A stretch of DNA of 36,781 nucleotides from Streptomyces sp. SID3212 (GTDB lineage: Bacteria; Actinomycetota; Actinomycetes; Streptomycetales; Streptomycetaceae). The position numbers were made by a program, and so were the translations under genes. The DNA lies in assembly GCF_009865405.1 (NCBI RefSeq), contig NZ_WWJY01000484.1:1-36781 (forward strand). The letters run 5' to 3'. Below the pieces are notes generated by a model. It had not been told where the DNA came from, did no database searches, and was given only the letters and a program-made list of their open reading frames with translations. This document shows positions 23,444 through 31,145 of this stretch, piece after piece (position 1 is the stretch's first letter; every line of letters begins with the position of its first letter).

Positions 23444-23935
23444 GCGCGTTACTCCCCCACTCCGCAGCCCCACCCGACCGTCCTATAATCGCCCCGCACA
23501 CTGACAAACGGTGTGCTTTCCAAAAATGTGCAGCATCAGTAGTCGAACCCAACTGGCGAGTGGCCCTCGATGTCACCCGGTTTGGGTGGAGTTCACACCC
23601 CTTTTGGAACCGGGCGGACGATCCTCGGTGCGCCTCCTCTCGACCGCTCGTGGTCGCTTCCTGCGGACCGGCCAGGTAGATCACCATGGACAAGGATCGA
23701 TCTGTGGCTGGAACGGTGACTATCCGCAGATCCAGCAAGCCAAGTCTTCAACTGGAGGGACCTCGATGTCCGAACTGCTGGCAACACCGCAGGTCAGGCG
23801 CAGTCTGCGGGCAGCCAGTCAGTTGCAGTTCCAGTTGCATTCGCCTCCGTTCAGCGGGGTACGGAGGCCGACTCTCACGCGGTTCCATCGCAGGTCAGAA
23901 CGCTGACGAATCCGCCCGAACCCCCGGACGAACAG
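23444..23935. other. Intergenic stretch between gajA and the att repeat
   Basis: No firm gene is seen. Upstream of gajA the minus strand has TATAGG (23482-23487) with a weak -35 17 bp away, a possible gajA promoter. A 46-codon plus-strand frame (23766-23906; starts MSELLATPQVRRSLRAASQL) has GGAGGG 8 bp upstream. It runs through the integrase arm repeats and has no recognised domain, so I leave it unassigned. The right 120 bp is the attP arm, similar to 31020-31145. Confidence 0.5.
23821..23842 (+). promoter_or_regulatory. Integrase arm-type repeats, right arm of island 1
   Basis: AGTTGCAGTT (23821-23830) is followed with the same 12-bp period by AGTTGCATTC (23833-23842). It lies about 95 bp before the second att repeat and mirrors the pair at 360-382. 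A wider stretch (about 23821-23935) is alignable with the DNA before the third att copy, including the words CGCAGGTCAG and ACCCCCGGA-GAACA. Confidence 0.6.
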
Positions 23936-24052
23936 TTGGAAAGCGTGTTGGGGGCAACCCCTCACGAGTTCGAATCTCGTATCCTCCGCCATTGCTCTCA
24001 CCGGGCAATACGTCGATGGCCCCCGCTGCTCGCAGCGGGGGCCATCGACGTT
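23936..24052 (+). repeat. Second att copy, junction of island 1 and island 2
   Basis: A 117-bp perfect copy of 241-357, containing the tRNA-Ser 3' end from the anticodon loop through CCA and the 19-bp hairpin. It lacks the 5' half of a tRNA, so no tRNA is made. It is attR for island 1 and, at the same time, the left boundary of island 2. Confidence 0.93.
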
Positions 24053-24295
24053 GCGTCTCAGTTACCCCAAGGTGACACGTCAGCTCGGTCGCTGGCCCGC
24101 ACACTACTTAAGTCGCAAGCGTCTTCACGTCGACGAACCAGAGCGTGCTCTCCTTGGCCACGATAACGATATGGCTGTCGACCTCATCAGACCCACGCGC
24201 CCGATGCTCCGCAGACGGAACAGATCACTCCGTTGAGCGCGACCGCCCCTGTGGATAACTCTCGTGGCCGAAATCCTCCCTAGTAGTGTCGAGAC

Positions 24296-25972
24296 GTGGC
24301 CACTCCCCTGTTCTTCGACACCACCCTCCACCCCCTCCCCTCGGTCCCTGAGGAGGCCGTGGAGCACGGCGAGGTGTTCACGCGGCGCTGGGTCGTCGAC
24401 CTGATCCTCGACCTCGTGGGCTACACCTCGGACAAGGTCCTCTGCGACTTGAAGCTTGTTGAGCCGGCCTGCGGCTCGGGAGCGTTTCTGGGAGCGGTGG
24501 CCTCGCGGATCAGCGCTTCCTGCCGCAAGTACAACCGCCCCATCGGTGATGCACGCGGGGCTGTACGTGCGCTCGACCTGCTGGAACGGAACGTCCACAG
24601 GAGCCGCGAAGTAGTCGAGAAGCACCTGGTCGACGACGGCTGGGACCCAGCAGAAGCCCAGTCGGTAGCAGAGTCCTGGATCGAGCGGGGGGACTACCTG
24701 CTCCAGCCCGAGGCAATCCAGCACGCGGACTACGTGGTCGGCAACCCGCCCTACATCCGTCTGGAGGACGTCCCAGCGGACAGGATGGCGGTCTACCGCC
24801 ACGCGTGCACCACCATGGGCGGTCGCGCAGACATCTACGTCGGCTTCTTCGAAGTCGCTCTCCGAAGCCTCCGGCCAGGAGGACATCTGGGCTTCATCTG
24901 CGCGGACCGCTGGATGCGCAACCAGTACGGTCGGCGGCTGAGGCGACTGGTGACCAAGAGCTTCAGCATGGACTTGGCCCTGGTCATGCATGATGTCGAC
25001 GCGTTCGACGACCAGGTTTCCGCCTACCCGGCCATCACGCTCATCAGCAATCGAGGCCAGGGCACCGCAGTAGCCGCGGACACCACGCAAGCCTTCGACA
25101 CTCCCCAAGCCACCAACTTCGCCCGCTGGTACACGAGTGATCAGACTGAAACGGTCGCGACGGAAGCCTTCCAGGCCGCTCGCATGCCGCACTGGTTCCC
25201 GGACGAGGACTCGTGGCCGAGCGCCTCTCCCGCCCGGCTGGCCGTGCTCGAAGAGCTGACAGAGCGCTTCCAACTTCTCGAGAACAACGGCACCGGCACC
25301 AGGGTTGGCATTGGCGTCGCCACCGGCGCGGACAAGGTCTTCCTCACCAGCGACGAAAAGTTGATCGAGGATGACCGGCTGCTGCCTATGGCCATGGTCC
25401 GCGACACCACGAGCGGCGCGCTCAACTGGAGCGGCACCTACCTGGTCAACCCCTGGTGTGCGAGGGGCGATCTAGTCGATCTCGCCGCATATCCCCGGCT
25501 CGCAAAGTATCTCTACGATCACGAAGCCGCGTTGCGCAAGCGCTATGTGGCGGTCAAGCAGCCGCACCGCTGGTACAAGACCATCGACAAGGTCGATTTC
25601 ACACTGGCCCGGCGGCCCAAACTGCTGTTCCCGGACATGAAGCTGACGATCCATCCGGTACTCGATGAGGGCGGGCTGTACCCTCACCACAACCTGTACT
25701 TCATCGTCTCGGACGTCTGGGACATGCGCGTGCTGGGTGGTCTGCTGCTCTCCAAGGTCGCGGAAGCATTCGTGGAGGCGTACGCGGTCAAGATGCGAGG
25801 GGGGACCCTCCGCTTCCAGGCCCAATACCTCCGAAAGATCCGGGTCCCCGACCCGGAAGCGATTAGCGAGCGCGACCGAGAAGCCCTGGCGGCAGCTTTC
25901 GATAAGCGAGACGTGAGGGCCGCCACGGAGGCCGCCCTGCGCGTCTACGGACTTGCCGAACTGCCTGACTAG
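24296..25972 (+). CDS. N6-adenine DNA methyltransferase, PaeR7I/XhoI-type
   Basis: A 558-aa methyltransferase. Motif I is VEPACGSGAFLGA (about residues 61-73) and motif IV is VVGNPPYIRLED (about 147-158), as in gamma-type N6-adenine enzymes. The C-terminal region (from about 330) is the target-recognition part. It should protect CTCGAG if the partner nuclease is a true PaeR7I homologue. The GTG start has no ribosome site; TAGTGT ends 6 bp before it, so a leaderless message is likely, which would let the methylase be made early after transfer. It lies 243 bp after the att repeat, a gap holding only this promoter as far as I see. The nuclease gene follows 11 bp later. Confidence 0.9.
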   Translation: MATPLFFDTTLHPLPSVPEEAVEHGEVFTRRWVVDLILDLVGYTSDKVLCDLKLVEPACGSGAFLGAVASRISASCRKYNRPIGDARGAVRALDLLERNVHRSREVVEKHLVDDGWDPAEAQSVAESWIERGDYLLQPEAIQHADYVVGNPPYIRLEDVPADRMAVYRHACTTMGGRADIYVGFFEVALRSLRPGGHLGFICADRWMRNQYGRRLRRLVTKSFSMDLALVMHDVDAFDDQVSAYPAITLISNRGQGTAVAADTTQAFDTPQATNFARWYTSDQTETVATEAFQAARMPHWFPDEDSWPSASPARLAVLEELTERFQLLENNGTGTRVGIGVATGADKVFLTSDEKLIEDDRLLPMAMVRDTTSGALNWSGTYLVNPWCARGDLVDLAAYPRLAKYLYDHEAALRKRYVAVKQPHRWYKTIDKVDFTLARRPKLLFPDMKLTIHPVLDEGGLYPHHNLYFIVSDVWDMRVLGGLLLSKVAEAFVEAYAVKMRGGTLRFQAQYLRKIRVPDPEAISERDREALAAAFDKRDVRAATEAALRVYGLAELPD

Positions 25973-25983
25973 GAGGACGGATC

Positions 25984-26709
25984 TTGACGGTCACCCGCCA
26001 GGACTTCGAGGATGCGATAGCGGCCTACTGGGACGCCAGGAAGCTTCAGGGCGAACAGTCTGCGATCAAGGCTGCTGTCGGAGCCGGTACAGCTGGATCC
26101 GTACGTGGTGGCAAGCACTTCGACGCGATCGCGATCCTCCTGTCGAAGTTCTTCCTCGAAGCCGGCTACCCGCCCGAGAGCATCCGGGTCACCAAGAAGC
26201 AAGGACTCGAACTTCCCGGCTACTACCGCCCCCAGAAGCAGTGGGATGTGGTGGTCGTCCACGAGGGCGTCCTAGTCGCGGCCTTCGAGCTCAAGGCGTT
26301 GGGTGGCCCTTCCTTCGGCAACAACTACAACAACAGGGTCGAGGAGGCGCTTGGCAGCGCTGTGGACCTACGCCGAGCAGTCTTGGCCGACCTGTATCCG
26401 AAGGAGAAGCCCTGGCTCGGCTACTTCTTCATCATGGAAGACCACCAGAAGTCTCGGAACCCGGTCAGGATCGCGAAGGGCGCACTGCCCATCGACTCAC
26501 ACTGGCACGAGACCTCTTACCAGGACCGCTTCGGGACCTTCTGTGAACGCCTCGTGGCGGAGCAGTTGTACGACGCCGCCTGCTACGTCACATCGTCGGC
26601 CGAGGAGCCTAAGCCGACGGAGCTGGTGGGTAGCCTCGACTGGCGACACTTCTCAGCGGCGATAAACGCCCGGCTCACGTATCTGAAGGAACTCGGGCTT
26701 CCCGGGTAG
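25984..26709 (+). CDS. PaeR7I/XhoI-family type II restriction endonuclease
   Basis: A 241-aa protein strongly resembling the PaeR7I family: AIAAYWDARKLQ near the N-terminus, RGGKHFDAIAILL, LELPGYYRPQKQWDVVVVHE and AAFELKALGGPSFGNNYNNR. The D-x(n)-E-x-K catalytic core is D in QWDVVVV with E-L-K in AFELK (about residues 82-100). PaeR7I and XhoI cut C^TCGAG. Streptomyces isoschizomers are well known, so the specificity is likely but not proven. The TTG start has AGGAGG 7 bp upstream, and the weaker start codon may keep nuclease levels below the methylase. It forms an operon with the methylase gene. Confidence 0.92.
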   Translation: MTVTRQDFEDAIAAYWDARKLQGEQSAIKAAVGAGTAGSVRGGKHFDAIAILLSKFFLEAGYPPESIRVTKKQGLELPGYYRPQKQWDVVVVHEGVLVAAFELKALGGPSFGNNYNNRVEEALGSAVDLRRAVLADLYPKEKPWLGYFFIMEDHQKSRNPVRIAKGALPIDSHWHETSYQDRFGTFCERLVAEQLYDAACYVTSSAEEPKPTELVGSLDWRHFSAAINARLTYLKELGLPG

Positions 26710-26953
26710 GAAAGACGAGCGGGCCCCGACCGGTCGTGTCGAGGTCCCGCATTTGAATGTCTTTGCAGAGGCGAGCGCCCCTGACTTCGATCTTGCGTGC
26801 CGGTCGGCCAGAGTCGGTTGGCCGTTTTCAGATCGGGAGCCCAAGTGTCGTCGCGGGTGGCGCCGGCTTCCACTACGGACTCTCGTGGAACGGGGAGAAA
26901 TGCTGGCTACCCGGAATTAGGTAGGAATGCGAGCCGTTCCACGGCGTCGGTGA

Positions 26954-27544
26954 TCACGCGGGTCCAGGGCCAGTACCGGGCAGGGGAGTGGGCACGGGAG
27001 GAGGCGGCAGGGCGCGGCGCGGGCGCGGGAGGAGGCGGCGGGCGAGACCCCGGGGGCGAAGGTGCGCTTCCACCGCGGCCATGTATCGCTCGCGGACATC
27101 CGCCAGCACCCGCAGGTCCACGACCGAAGTCGGGATCACCATCGCCGGGTCGTCCGCCACTGGGGGCGAGCGCCACGCATCCTTCATGCTCTGTCCCGCC
27201 ACTGTCCGGGTGCGGGCGACAAGTTCGTCGTACGCGGCGCCCACCTCCGGAGCCTCGAAGCGGACCCATGCCTCGTGCCAGGTCAGTCTGGACTGGATCT
27301 CCCGCAGCTGCTCCGACAGGCGGACCCGCTCGTCGGCGGCAGCGTCCGCGCGGCGGCGCCGTACGGCGTAAGCCATCTCCGCATACTGAATGCTTGCCTC
27401 GTACGCGCTCGCGAACAATTCCTGCTTCCGCTCTTGCAACTGGGCGCGACGGCCGATCCGCGCTTGGACGCCGAGGATGAGGCCGGTTACGAGTGCAGCG
27501 AAAACGGCGGCGTAGGGGCCGAACGCCTTGATCGCGTCAACCAA
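26954..27544 (-). CDS. Membrane-anchored protein, candidate CBASS effector
   Basis: A 196-aa protein. An N-terminal membrane helix (about residues 8-27, AAVFAALVTGLILGVQ) is followed by a basic patch and long charged helices (AQLQERKQELFASAYEASIQ), then a Pro/Arg-rich tail. No nuclease or phospholipase motif is seen. The TTG at 27544 overlaps the end of the E2-like gene by 8 bp and starts just before the helix. The frame upstream to 27871 is only the shadow of that gene. As the third gene after a CD-NTase and an E2-like protein, it is in the effector slot; many CBASS effectors are small membrane proteins that disrupt the envelope. Function is inferred from position. Confidence 0.6.
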   Translation of the reverse strand: MVDAIKAFGPYAAVFAALVTGLILGVQARIGRRAQLQERKQELFASAYEASIQYAEMAYAVRRRRADAAADERVRLSEQLREIQSRLTWHEAWVRFEAPEVGAAYDELVARTRTVAGQSMKDAWRSPPVADDPAMVIPTSVVDLRVLADVRERYMAAVEAHLRPRGLARRLLPRPRRALPPPPVPTPLPGTGPGPA

Positions 27545-27962
27545 TGATGTGGTCCTGTTCGTCGAGGCCCGGCGAACCGTGGCCGTGGGGTGCTTCGAAG
27601 CCCGGCCAGATGCTGGTGGCGCGATAGGCAGACTCCCAGCGCAGATGGCGGACAATGATCGCGATGAGGAGCCGCCCGCCGTCACGAGGCGACCACCGGC
27701 GCGAGGGCGCGTCCTTCGGGTACCAGAGGCAAAGAGAACCGTCGGGGTTGCGGTGGGCGGGGCAGTCGGGTCCGCGCGCGTGGACGCGAGGGAATGCCGG
27801 ATCGCCGGGGGCGAAGGCGATCCGAAGACTGTGTGAGGGCAGGATCCGAACGTGCGGGTAGACCTGGACAATGAATCCGGACGCGAAGTCGGCAGGTTTG
27901 TCTACCTCGCGCACGTCGAGCCCCGTTGAGCGCATCCCGGTGAGCAGCTCGGCGCGGGCCAT
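27537..27962 (-). CDS. E2-like (ubiquitin-conjugating fold) CBASS protein
   Basis: A 141-aa protein resembling bacterial E2-like proteins: the sequence PAHRNPDGSLCLWYP puts a candidate catalytic Cys at C78 after HxNPDGS, preceded by RIAFAPGDPAFPRVH and followed by RRWSPRDGGRLLIAI. In type II-short CBASS such a protein acts without E1 and JAB partners and is thought to prime the CD-NTase by conjugation at its C-terminus. The open frame extends to 28061, overlapping the CD-NTase, but residues before 27962 are low-quality Arg/Pro. I use the ATG at 27962, 37 bp after the CD-NTase stop, though no clear ribosome site is present. Confidence 0.68.
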   Translation of the reverse strand: MARAELLTGMRSTGLDVREVDKPADFASGFIVQVYPHVRILPSHSLRIAFAPGDPAFPRVHARGPDCPAHRNPDGSLCLWYPKDAPSRRWSPRDGGRLLIAIIVRHLRWESAYRATSIWPGFEAPHGHGSPGLDEQDHIIG

Positions 27963-27999
27963 CGGACGTGCGAACCAAGGACGCCGCGGAGGACGCCCG

Positions 28000-29052
28000 T
28001 CACCCCTCAACGGCCGTGTCCTCCCGCCACGAGCGCGTCTTCGGGATGAGCAGGCTCGCACCCGCGAGACCGAGGCTGGCAGTGGTGCTCAGGGGAGAGG
28101 ACGCGGCGGAGAAGGCGCGCTCACGTTCACGCATCGTCTTGGGGAAGAGGTACTCCAGGACCTCCGCCACCGTGTCAATGTCGTCGGGGTCGGCAATGGC
28201 CTTCGCGAGCCTGTCGGCGGCGACTCGCAGCCGTCGCTCGGCATCCGCGTCGGGGATCAGCGGCTTGAGGTCGGGCGAGACGGAGCGCGGATCCTTGGTC
28301 GGCTCGCTGCGCTGAAGGCGCAGGGCGGCCTTCAGCAGCACCGTGTGAACGGCGCTGACGAGGCCCATTCTCGGCTCGACGAACTCGCAAGCCCAAACGG
28401 AGAGTTGGTGTGAGGAAAAGCCCGGCTTCGCGGCCTGAGCATTCCACGCCTTGAGGATGCGGATGGCGCGGCGCCGGGTGCGTCGCAGGGCGTCGGCGCC
28501 GGACGTCAGCAGCTCTACGTGGCCCTGGGGGTCGCTGGCACTCCATGCCTTTGCGGAGCCCGGAGCCTGCTCCAGGTCGGGGATCCACAGTCCGCGCCCA
28601 TCACGGCGGCGCAGCGCCACGATGAGATCGACCGTGACATCTGTGCCGTTGACCGGGGCGCCGAAGTGAATCTTGAGGCCCCGCCGGGACGTGTACACCC
28701 GCGCCTTGGGGTAGAACGGGGTGCGCTCCGGGTCGCGGATCTTCGAGCCGATGAACGCGACAAGTTCGTCGGTGATGGTGTGCGGAGCCTCCCCTTCTCC
28801 GTCAGGACCAAGCTCTGGGTGCTGGACACGATCCAGGATGATCCCGCCGTCCCCATCGCTGACGGCTCCCGCGTGCGGCTGAATATGGGTACGAACGGGG
28901 ATCGAACCCGAGCTGTACGACGTACGGCCCTCGGGGTGCTGCTCGGCCAACCTGCGTGCCAGCAACAGACGTTCGCGCGTCGCCGCGAGGACGTCGGGAT
29001 CTACGTTGATCAGAGTGAGCAGGTCGTCGAACTGATTGTGCAGATGTGCCAT
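28000..29052 (-). CDS. Second CBASS CD-NTase (different from cdnD)
   Basis: A 350-aa nucleotidyltransferase of the cGAS/DncV type: YSSGSIPVRTHI (GS at 49-50) leads to D66-G-D68 in SDGDGGIILD, and a third acid lies in VTVDLIVAL. The helical second half includes RRAIRILKAWNAQ and a C-terminal segment with a Ser/Thr/Ala hydrophobic stretch (STTASLGLAGASLL). It shares little with the type III enzyme at 528-1526, so the signal nucleotide may differ. I chose the ATG at 29052, which has AAGGA about 8 bp upstream, over the open frame to 29130. It leads a three-gene operon with an E2-like and a membrane protein, a layout matching type II-short CBASS. Confidence 0.85.
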   Translation of the reverse strand: MAHLHNQFDDLLTLINVDPDVLAATRERLLLARRLAEQHPEGRTSYSSGSIPVRTHIQPHAGAVSDGDGGIILDRVQHPELGPDGEGEAPHTITDELVAFIGSKIRDPERTPFYPKARVYTSRRGLKIHFGAPVNGTDVTVDLIVALRRRDGRGLWIPDLEQAPGSAKAWSASDPQGHVELLTSGADALRRTRRRAIRILKAWNAQAAKPGFSSHQLSVWACEFVEPRMGLVSAVHTVLLKAALRLQRSEPTKDPRSVSPDLKPLIPDADAERRLRVAADRLAKAIADPDDIDTVAEVLEYLFPKTMRERERAFSAASSPLSTTASLGLAGASLLIPKTRSWREDTAVEG

Positions 29053-29229
29053 GACCGTTCCTTGCGGGCGGGGGTGCGGTGCGTGGATAGACAGCCGGCA
29101 CGGGTGTGTACCGTGCTCCGAGCCTGACACACGCCACTGACAACGCCCCCGCTCTTAGCGGGAGTCACAGCCCAGCGTGGCCCGGTCGATGAGACGGTCA
29201 CCGGGATCAAGGACCGGCGCCGCCAGGTC

Positions 29230-29742
29230 TCACGACTCCCCAGATTCATCGGGTTCTTCCTTGCCCTCGGTCAGGATCCGGCCCCCGACGAAGACCACAG
29301 CCAGAGCGAGCCCGGAACCGACACCGACCATGACCTTCTTCAGTAGACCGTCCACGTGGTGCTTGTGCTCAGTGTCCTTCTGAGAAGCAAGTCTTGCCGT
29401 TTCCTGGATGAGTTCGAGGAGGTGCTCCTTCTGCTCCCAAGTCAGGTCGCCCCTGTGGAGTTCTCGCTCGAAGATCACCCGGTTCTCCCGGAGGGCCTGG
29501 TAGACCTGATCCAGGCTATGCCTGCCGTCCGCGAGAGTGGCCTCGTGGGCCTTCTCTACGGCTCCGAAGGCATCCGTGGCGAACTTCCTGAACTCGGGGA
29601 ACTGTTCGATGATCTTCACGGCCACTTCGGTGTCCATGTCAGGCATCATGGCCGCGAACCTGACCGTCTTCTCCTTGGAGAGATGCCTCCAGGTGTCGAT
29701 TCCAAGCGCGCGCATGATGTCAGCTTCGTTCTTGTACTTCAT
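29230..29742 (-). CDS. Orphan tail-anchored coiled-coil protein
   Basis: A 170-aa protein, family not recognised. Residues 1-130 are hydrophilic and strongly helical (FPEFRKFATDAFGAVEKAHE, then NRVIFERELHRGDLTWEQKE). Residues about 136-157 form a membrane helix (KVMVGVGSGLALAVVFVGGRIL), with a short acidic tail after it. It should be a tail-anchored protein with its helical domain in the cytoplasm. GGAGG lies 9 bp before the ATG, and a 9-bp GC hairpin lies in the leader. It is read in the same direction as the CBASS genes, 177 bp upstream of the CD-NTase. It could be an accessory of that system or independent. Confidence 0.7.
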   Translation of the reverse strand: MKYKNEADIMRALGIDTWRHLSKEKTVRFAAMMPDMDTEVAVKIIEQFPEFRKFATDAFGAVEKAHEATLADGRHSLDQVYQALRENRVIFERELHRGDLTWEQKEHLLELIQETARLASQKDTEHKHHVDGLLKKVMVGVGSGLALAVVFVGGRILTEGKEEPDESGES

Positions 29743-29768
29743 GCCGTGGGGCCTCCATTGCTTTTCTT

Positions 29769-29792
29769 CGCAGCGCGTTCTTCCGCGCTGCG
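29769..29792. other. Hairpin in the leader of the tail-anchored protein gene
   Basis: CGCAGCGCG (29769-29777) pairs perfectly with CGCGCTGCG (29784-29792) around TTCTTC. It lies 27 bp upstream of the ATG at 29742. There is no T run on the minus strand after it, so it is more likely a leader structure than a terminator. Confidence 0.35.
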
Positions 29793-29966
29793 GGCCCGGT
29801 AGTTGATCCCCTGGATGTGCACCTTAATGTTCAGACACGAAGTGCTTATCGCGTTTTTTGGTCACGCTTTGGACGGCCCACCTCGTGACATCCCGAGGCT
29901 AACTCTGCCCGTCGCCGTACGTGGCGGGATTCTGCGCCCGGTCCATCGCCTGAGCGCACGCCTCCA

Positions 29967-30425
29967 CTAGGCCGCCGAGACCGCGTCCTCATCCGTGCCA
30001 CGCACGTGGGCTTCGATCCCCTGGCGCGGCCGACGCGAATTGTGCCAGCGCACCGGCAGGTCCGTGTACAGATCGGACTCGAAGTCCAACGCCCACGTCG
30101 ACCATCGGGCAGGTCTTCCGACGTTGAGCCGTTCAAGTCCGGCCAGGAACAGGGCATGGGTGTGGTGCACCATCCGGCGGTCTGGGATCTCATGGCGGAT
30201 GACCTGGGCACTGCCTCCCGTCTCGACCTCCCCCTGTTTCCGCTCCATCTCCTCGACCTGAGTTGCTTGACCGGGCCGGTCCTCACCCCACTGGGTAACC
30301 ACCCGCTCCGCGTGCTCGCGAGAAACGAAGCCAGGCTCGTCCGCCGAAGTCGACAGGTAGACCGCTGTGTCGACCGAGGCAGATCCAGAGCGCAGGGCGG
30401 CCCGGGAGCCCGCCTTCGCCGCCAC
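29967..30425 (-). CDS. Hypothetical protein fused to integrase debris
   Basis: A 152-codon frame with fairly high GC at third positions, as expected for a real Streptomyces gene, but no recognised domain. The product is charged (FVSREHAERVVTQWGEDRPG, then NVGRPARWSTWALDFESDLY). The same frame continues upstream through the sequence that matches the integrase C-terminus, with no stop between. It may therefore be a gene created or extended by the decay of the integrase. The GTG at 30425 has no strong ribosome site. It could be a remnant of a larger gene. Confidence 0.4.
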   Translation of the reverse strand: MAAKAGSRAALRSGSASVDTAVYLSTSADEPGFVSREHAERVVTQWGEDRPGQATQVEEMERKQGEVETGGSAQVIRHEIPDRRMVHHTHALFLAGLERLNVGRPARWSTWALDFESDLYTDLPVRWHNSRRPRQGIEAHVRGTDEDAVSAA

Positions 30426-30439
30426 CTCTACAGGCGCGG

Positions 30440-30519
30440 CCCAAAGTAGGGCTCCGATCTTGGCGGCCGTCTGCTGCAGAACGGGGGCCGGTCATGTGCT
30501 GGTAGCGGCGGCGTATCCG
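30440..30519 (-). pseudogene. Remnant of an integrase 3' end
   Basis: Read on the minus strand, RIRRRYQHMTGP and, after a one-base shift, VLQQTAAKIGALLW align with the end of the island 1 integrase (RMRRRYQHLTNRVLKDTAAKVGGLLW split over residues 377-402). The catalytic tyrosine codon is retained. Nucleotide similarity to 4640-4710 is evident by eye. The rest of the integrase is gone, and the homology ends abruptly where the Toprim-like remnant begins. Confidence 0.72.
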
Positions 30520-30805
30520 CTACTTCGGCGACCTGGACCACAGCGGCGTACGCATCCCGCTTAAGGCCTCCCACACGGCGTCGTAACTCGGCCTGCCCGG
30601 CGTGCAGCCCACCGCAGTACTGTACGAAGCGCTACTGGGCCTGGGGCGACCCCGTGCCACGAAGGAGGCTCCGGCCGATGCGGCGGAGGCCGCACATCGG
30701 GCGGACACCGTGGGCCTGCTCACAGCGGGCAAACGGCTCGCTCAAGAGTGGGTCGGATACCGCTATCGGATCCGAAAGACGAACTGGTACGCAGGCATTC
30801 GCTGA
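30512..30805 (+). pseudogene. Broken C-terminal Toprim fragment, possibly JetD-like
   Basis: The plus-strand frame reads RIRYFGDLDHSGVRIPLKAS, the acidic GD-x-D-x-x-G step of Toprim folds. It then meets a TAA at 30584-30586 and continues in the same frame to 30805 with LLTAGKRLAQEWVGYR, a plausible continuation. The YFGDLD motif followed by a LAQEWVG-type end recalls the C-terminal domain of Wadjet JetD and related DUF2220/DUF2399 proteins. The 5' part is missing and abuts the integrase remnant, so this is a double relic. Family assignment is tentative. Confidence 0.4.
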
Positions 30806-31145
30806 CCGGTCCATGTCCTGCGGCGCTTCGTCCCTGTAGAGGGAGTAATCCATCAGCATGTTGGCAACGGCGCTGATTCCGATGTCGCGCCCTGTATCAG
30901 CGGGAGCTCGAGACCCCGCACCTCCTCCCCTGCGGCCATCGGTCAGCGTCGCCATCTTTGCCGAGGGCTGGTCAGCATCGTAGGTGCCTCCGCTACCAGC
31001 CAGAATCTCGGTCCCGGGGTTCGCCGGAGAGTTGCAGTTCGGGTTGCACTCATACCCGTTCAGCACCGTCCGCTCCCTGACAATCGAGGCATGCAACCGC
31101 AGGTCAGGACGGTGGCGGACGACCTTGGACCCCCGGATGAACACT
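30806..31145. other. Non-coding right arm of island 2
   Basis: No gene is supported here. An open minus-strand frame covers it but has poor composition and ends in the att region. From about 31030 on, the DNA aligns loosely with the right arm of island 1 (23821-23935), with shared words CGCAGGTCAG and ACCCCCGGA-GAACA. Confidence 0.5.
31030..31051 (+). promoter_or_regulatory. Arm-type repeat of island 2
   Basis: AGTTGCAGTT (31030-31039) is identical to the island 1 arm repeat, and with the same 12-bp period is followed by GGTTGCACTC, a degenerate second copy. It lies about 105 bp before the third att copy. This shows that both islands used closely related integrases. Confidence 0.5.

Larger units (their letters stand above)
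241..24052. mobile_element. Island 1: integrated mobilisable element with two defence systems
   Basis: The boundaries are two identical 117-bp direct repeats (241-357 and 23936-24052), so excision would release a circle of 23,695 bp. Inside are an intact tyrosine integrase and excisionase, an XRE regulator, a DUF3631 ATPase, a DUF2637 membrane protein, MobC-like and MOBP-relaxase genes, and cargo on both sides: type III CBASS at the left end and Gabija at the right end. No FtsK/TraB-like transfer ATPase is seen. It could be a mobilisable relative of actinomycete integrative and conjugative elements. Boundaries are read directly; mobility is inferred. Confidence 0.85.

Noticed and set aside
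30632..31144. 170-codon minus-strand frame near the third att copy
   Set aside because: Crosses the Toprim remnant, the arm repeats and the att edge, and has no domain or ribosome site.
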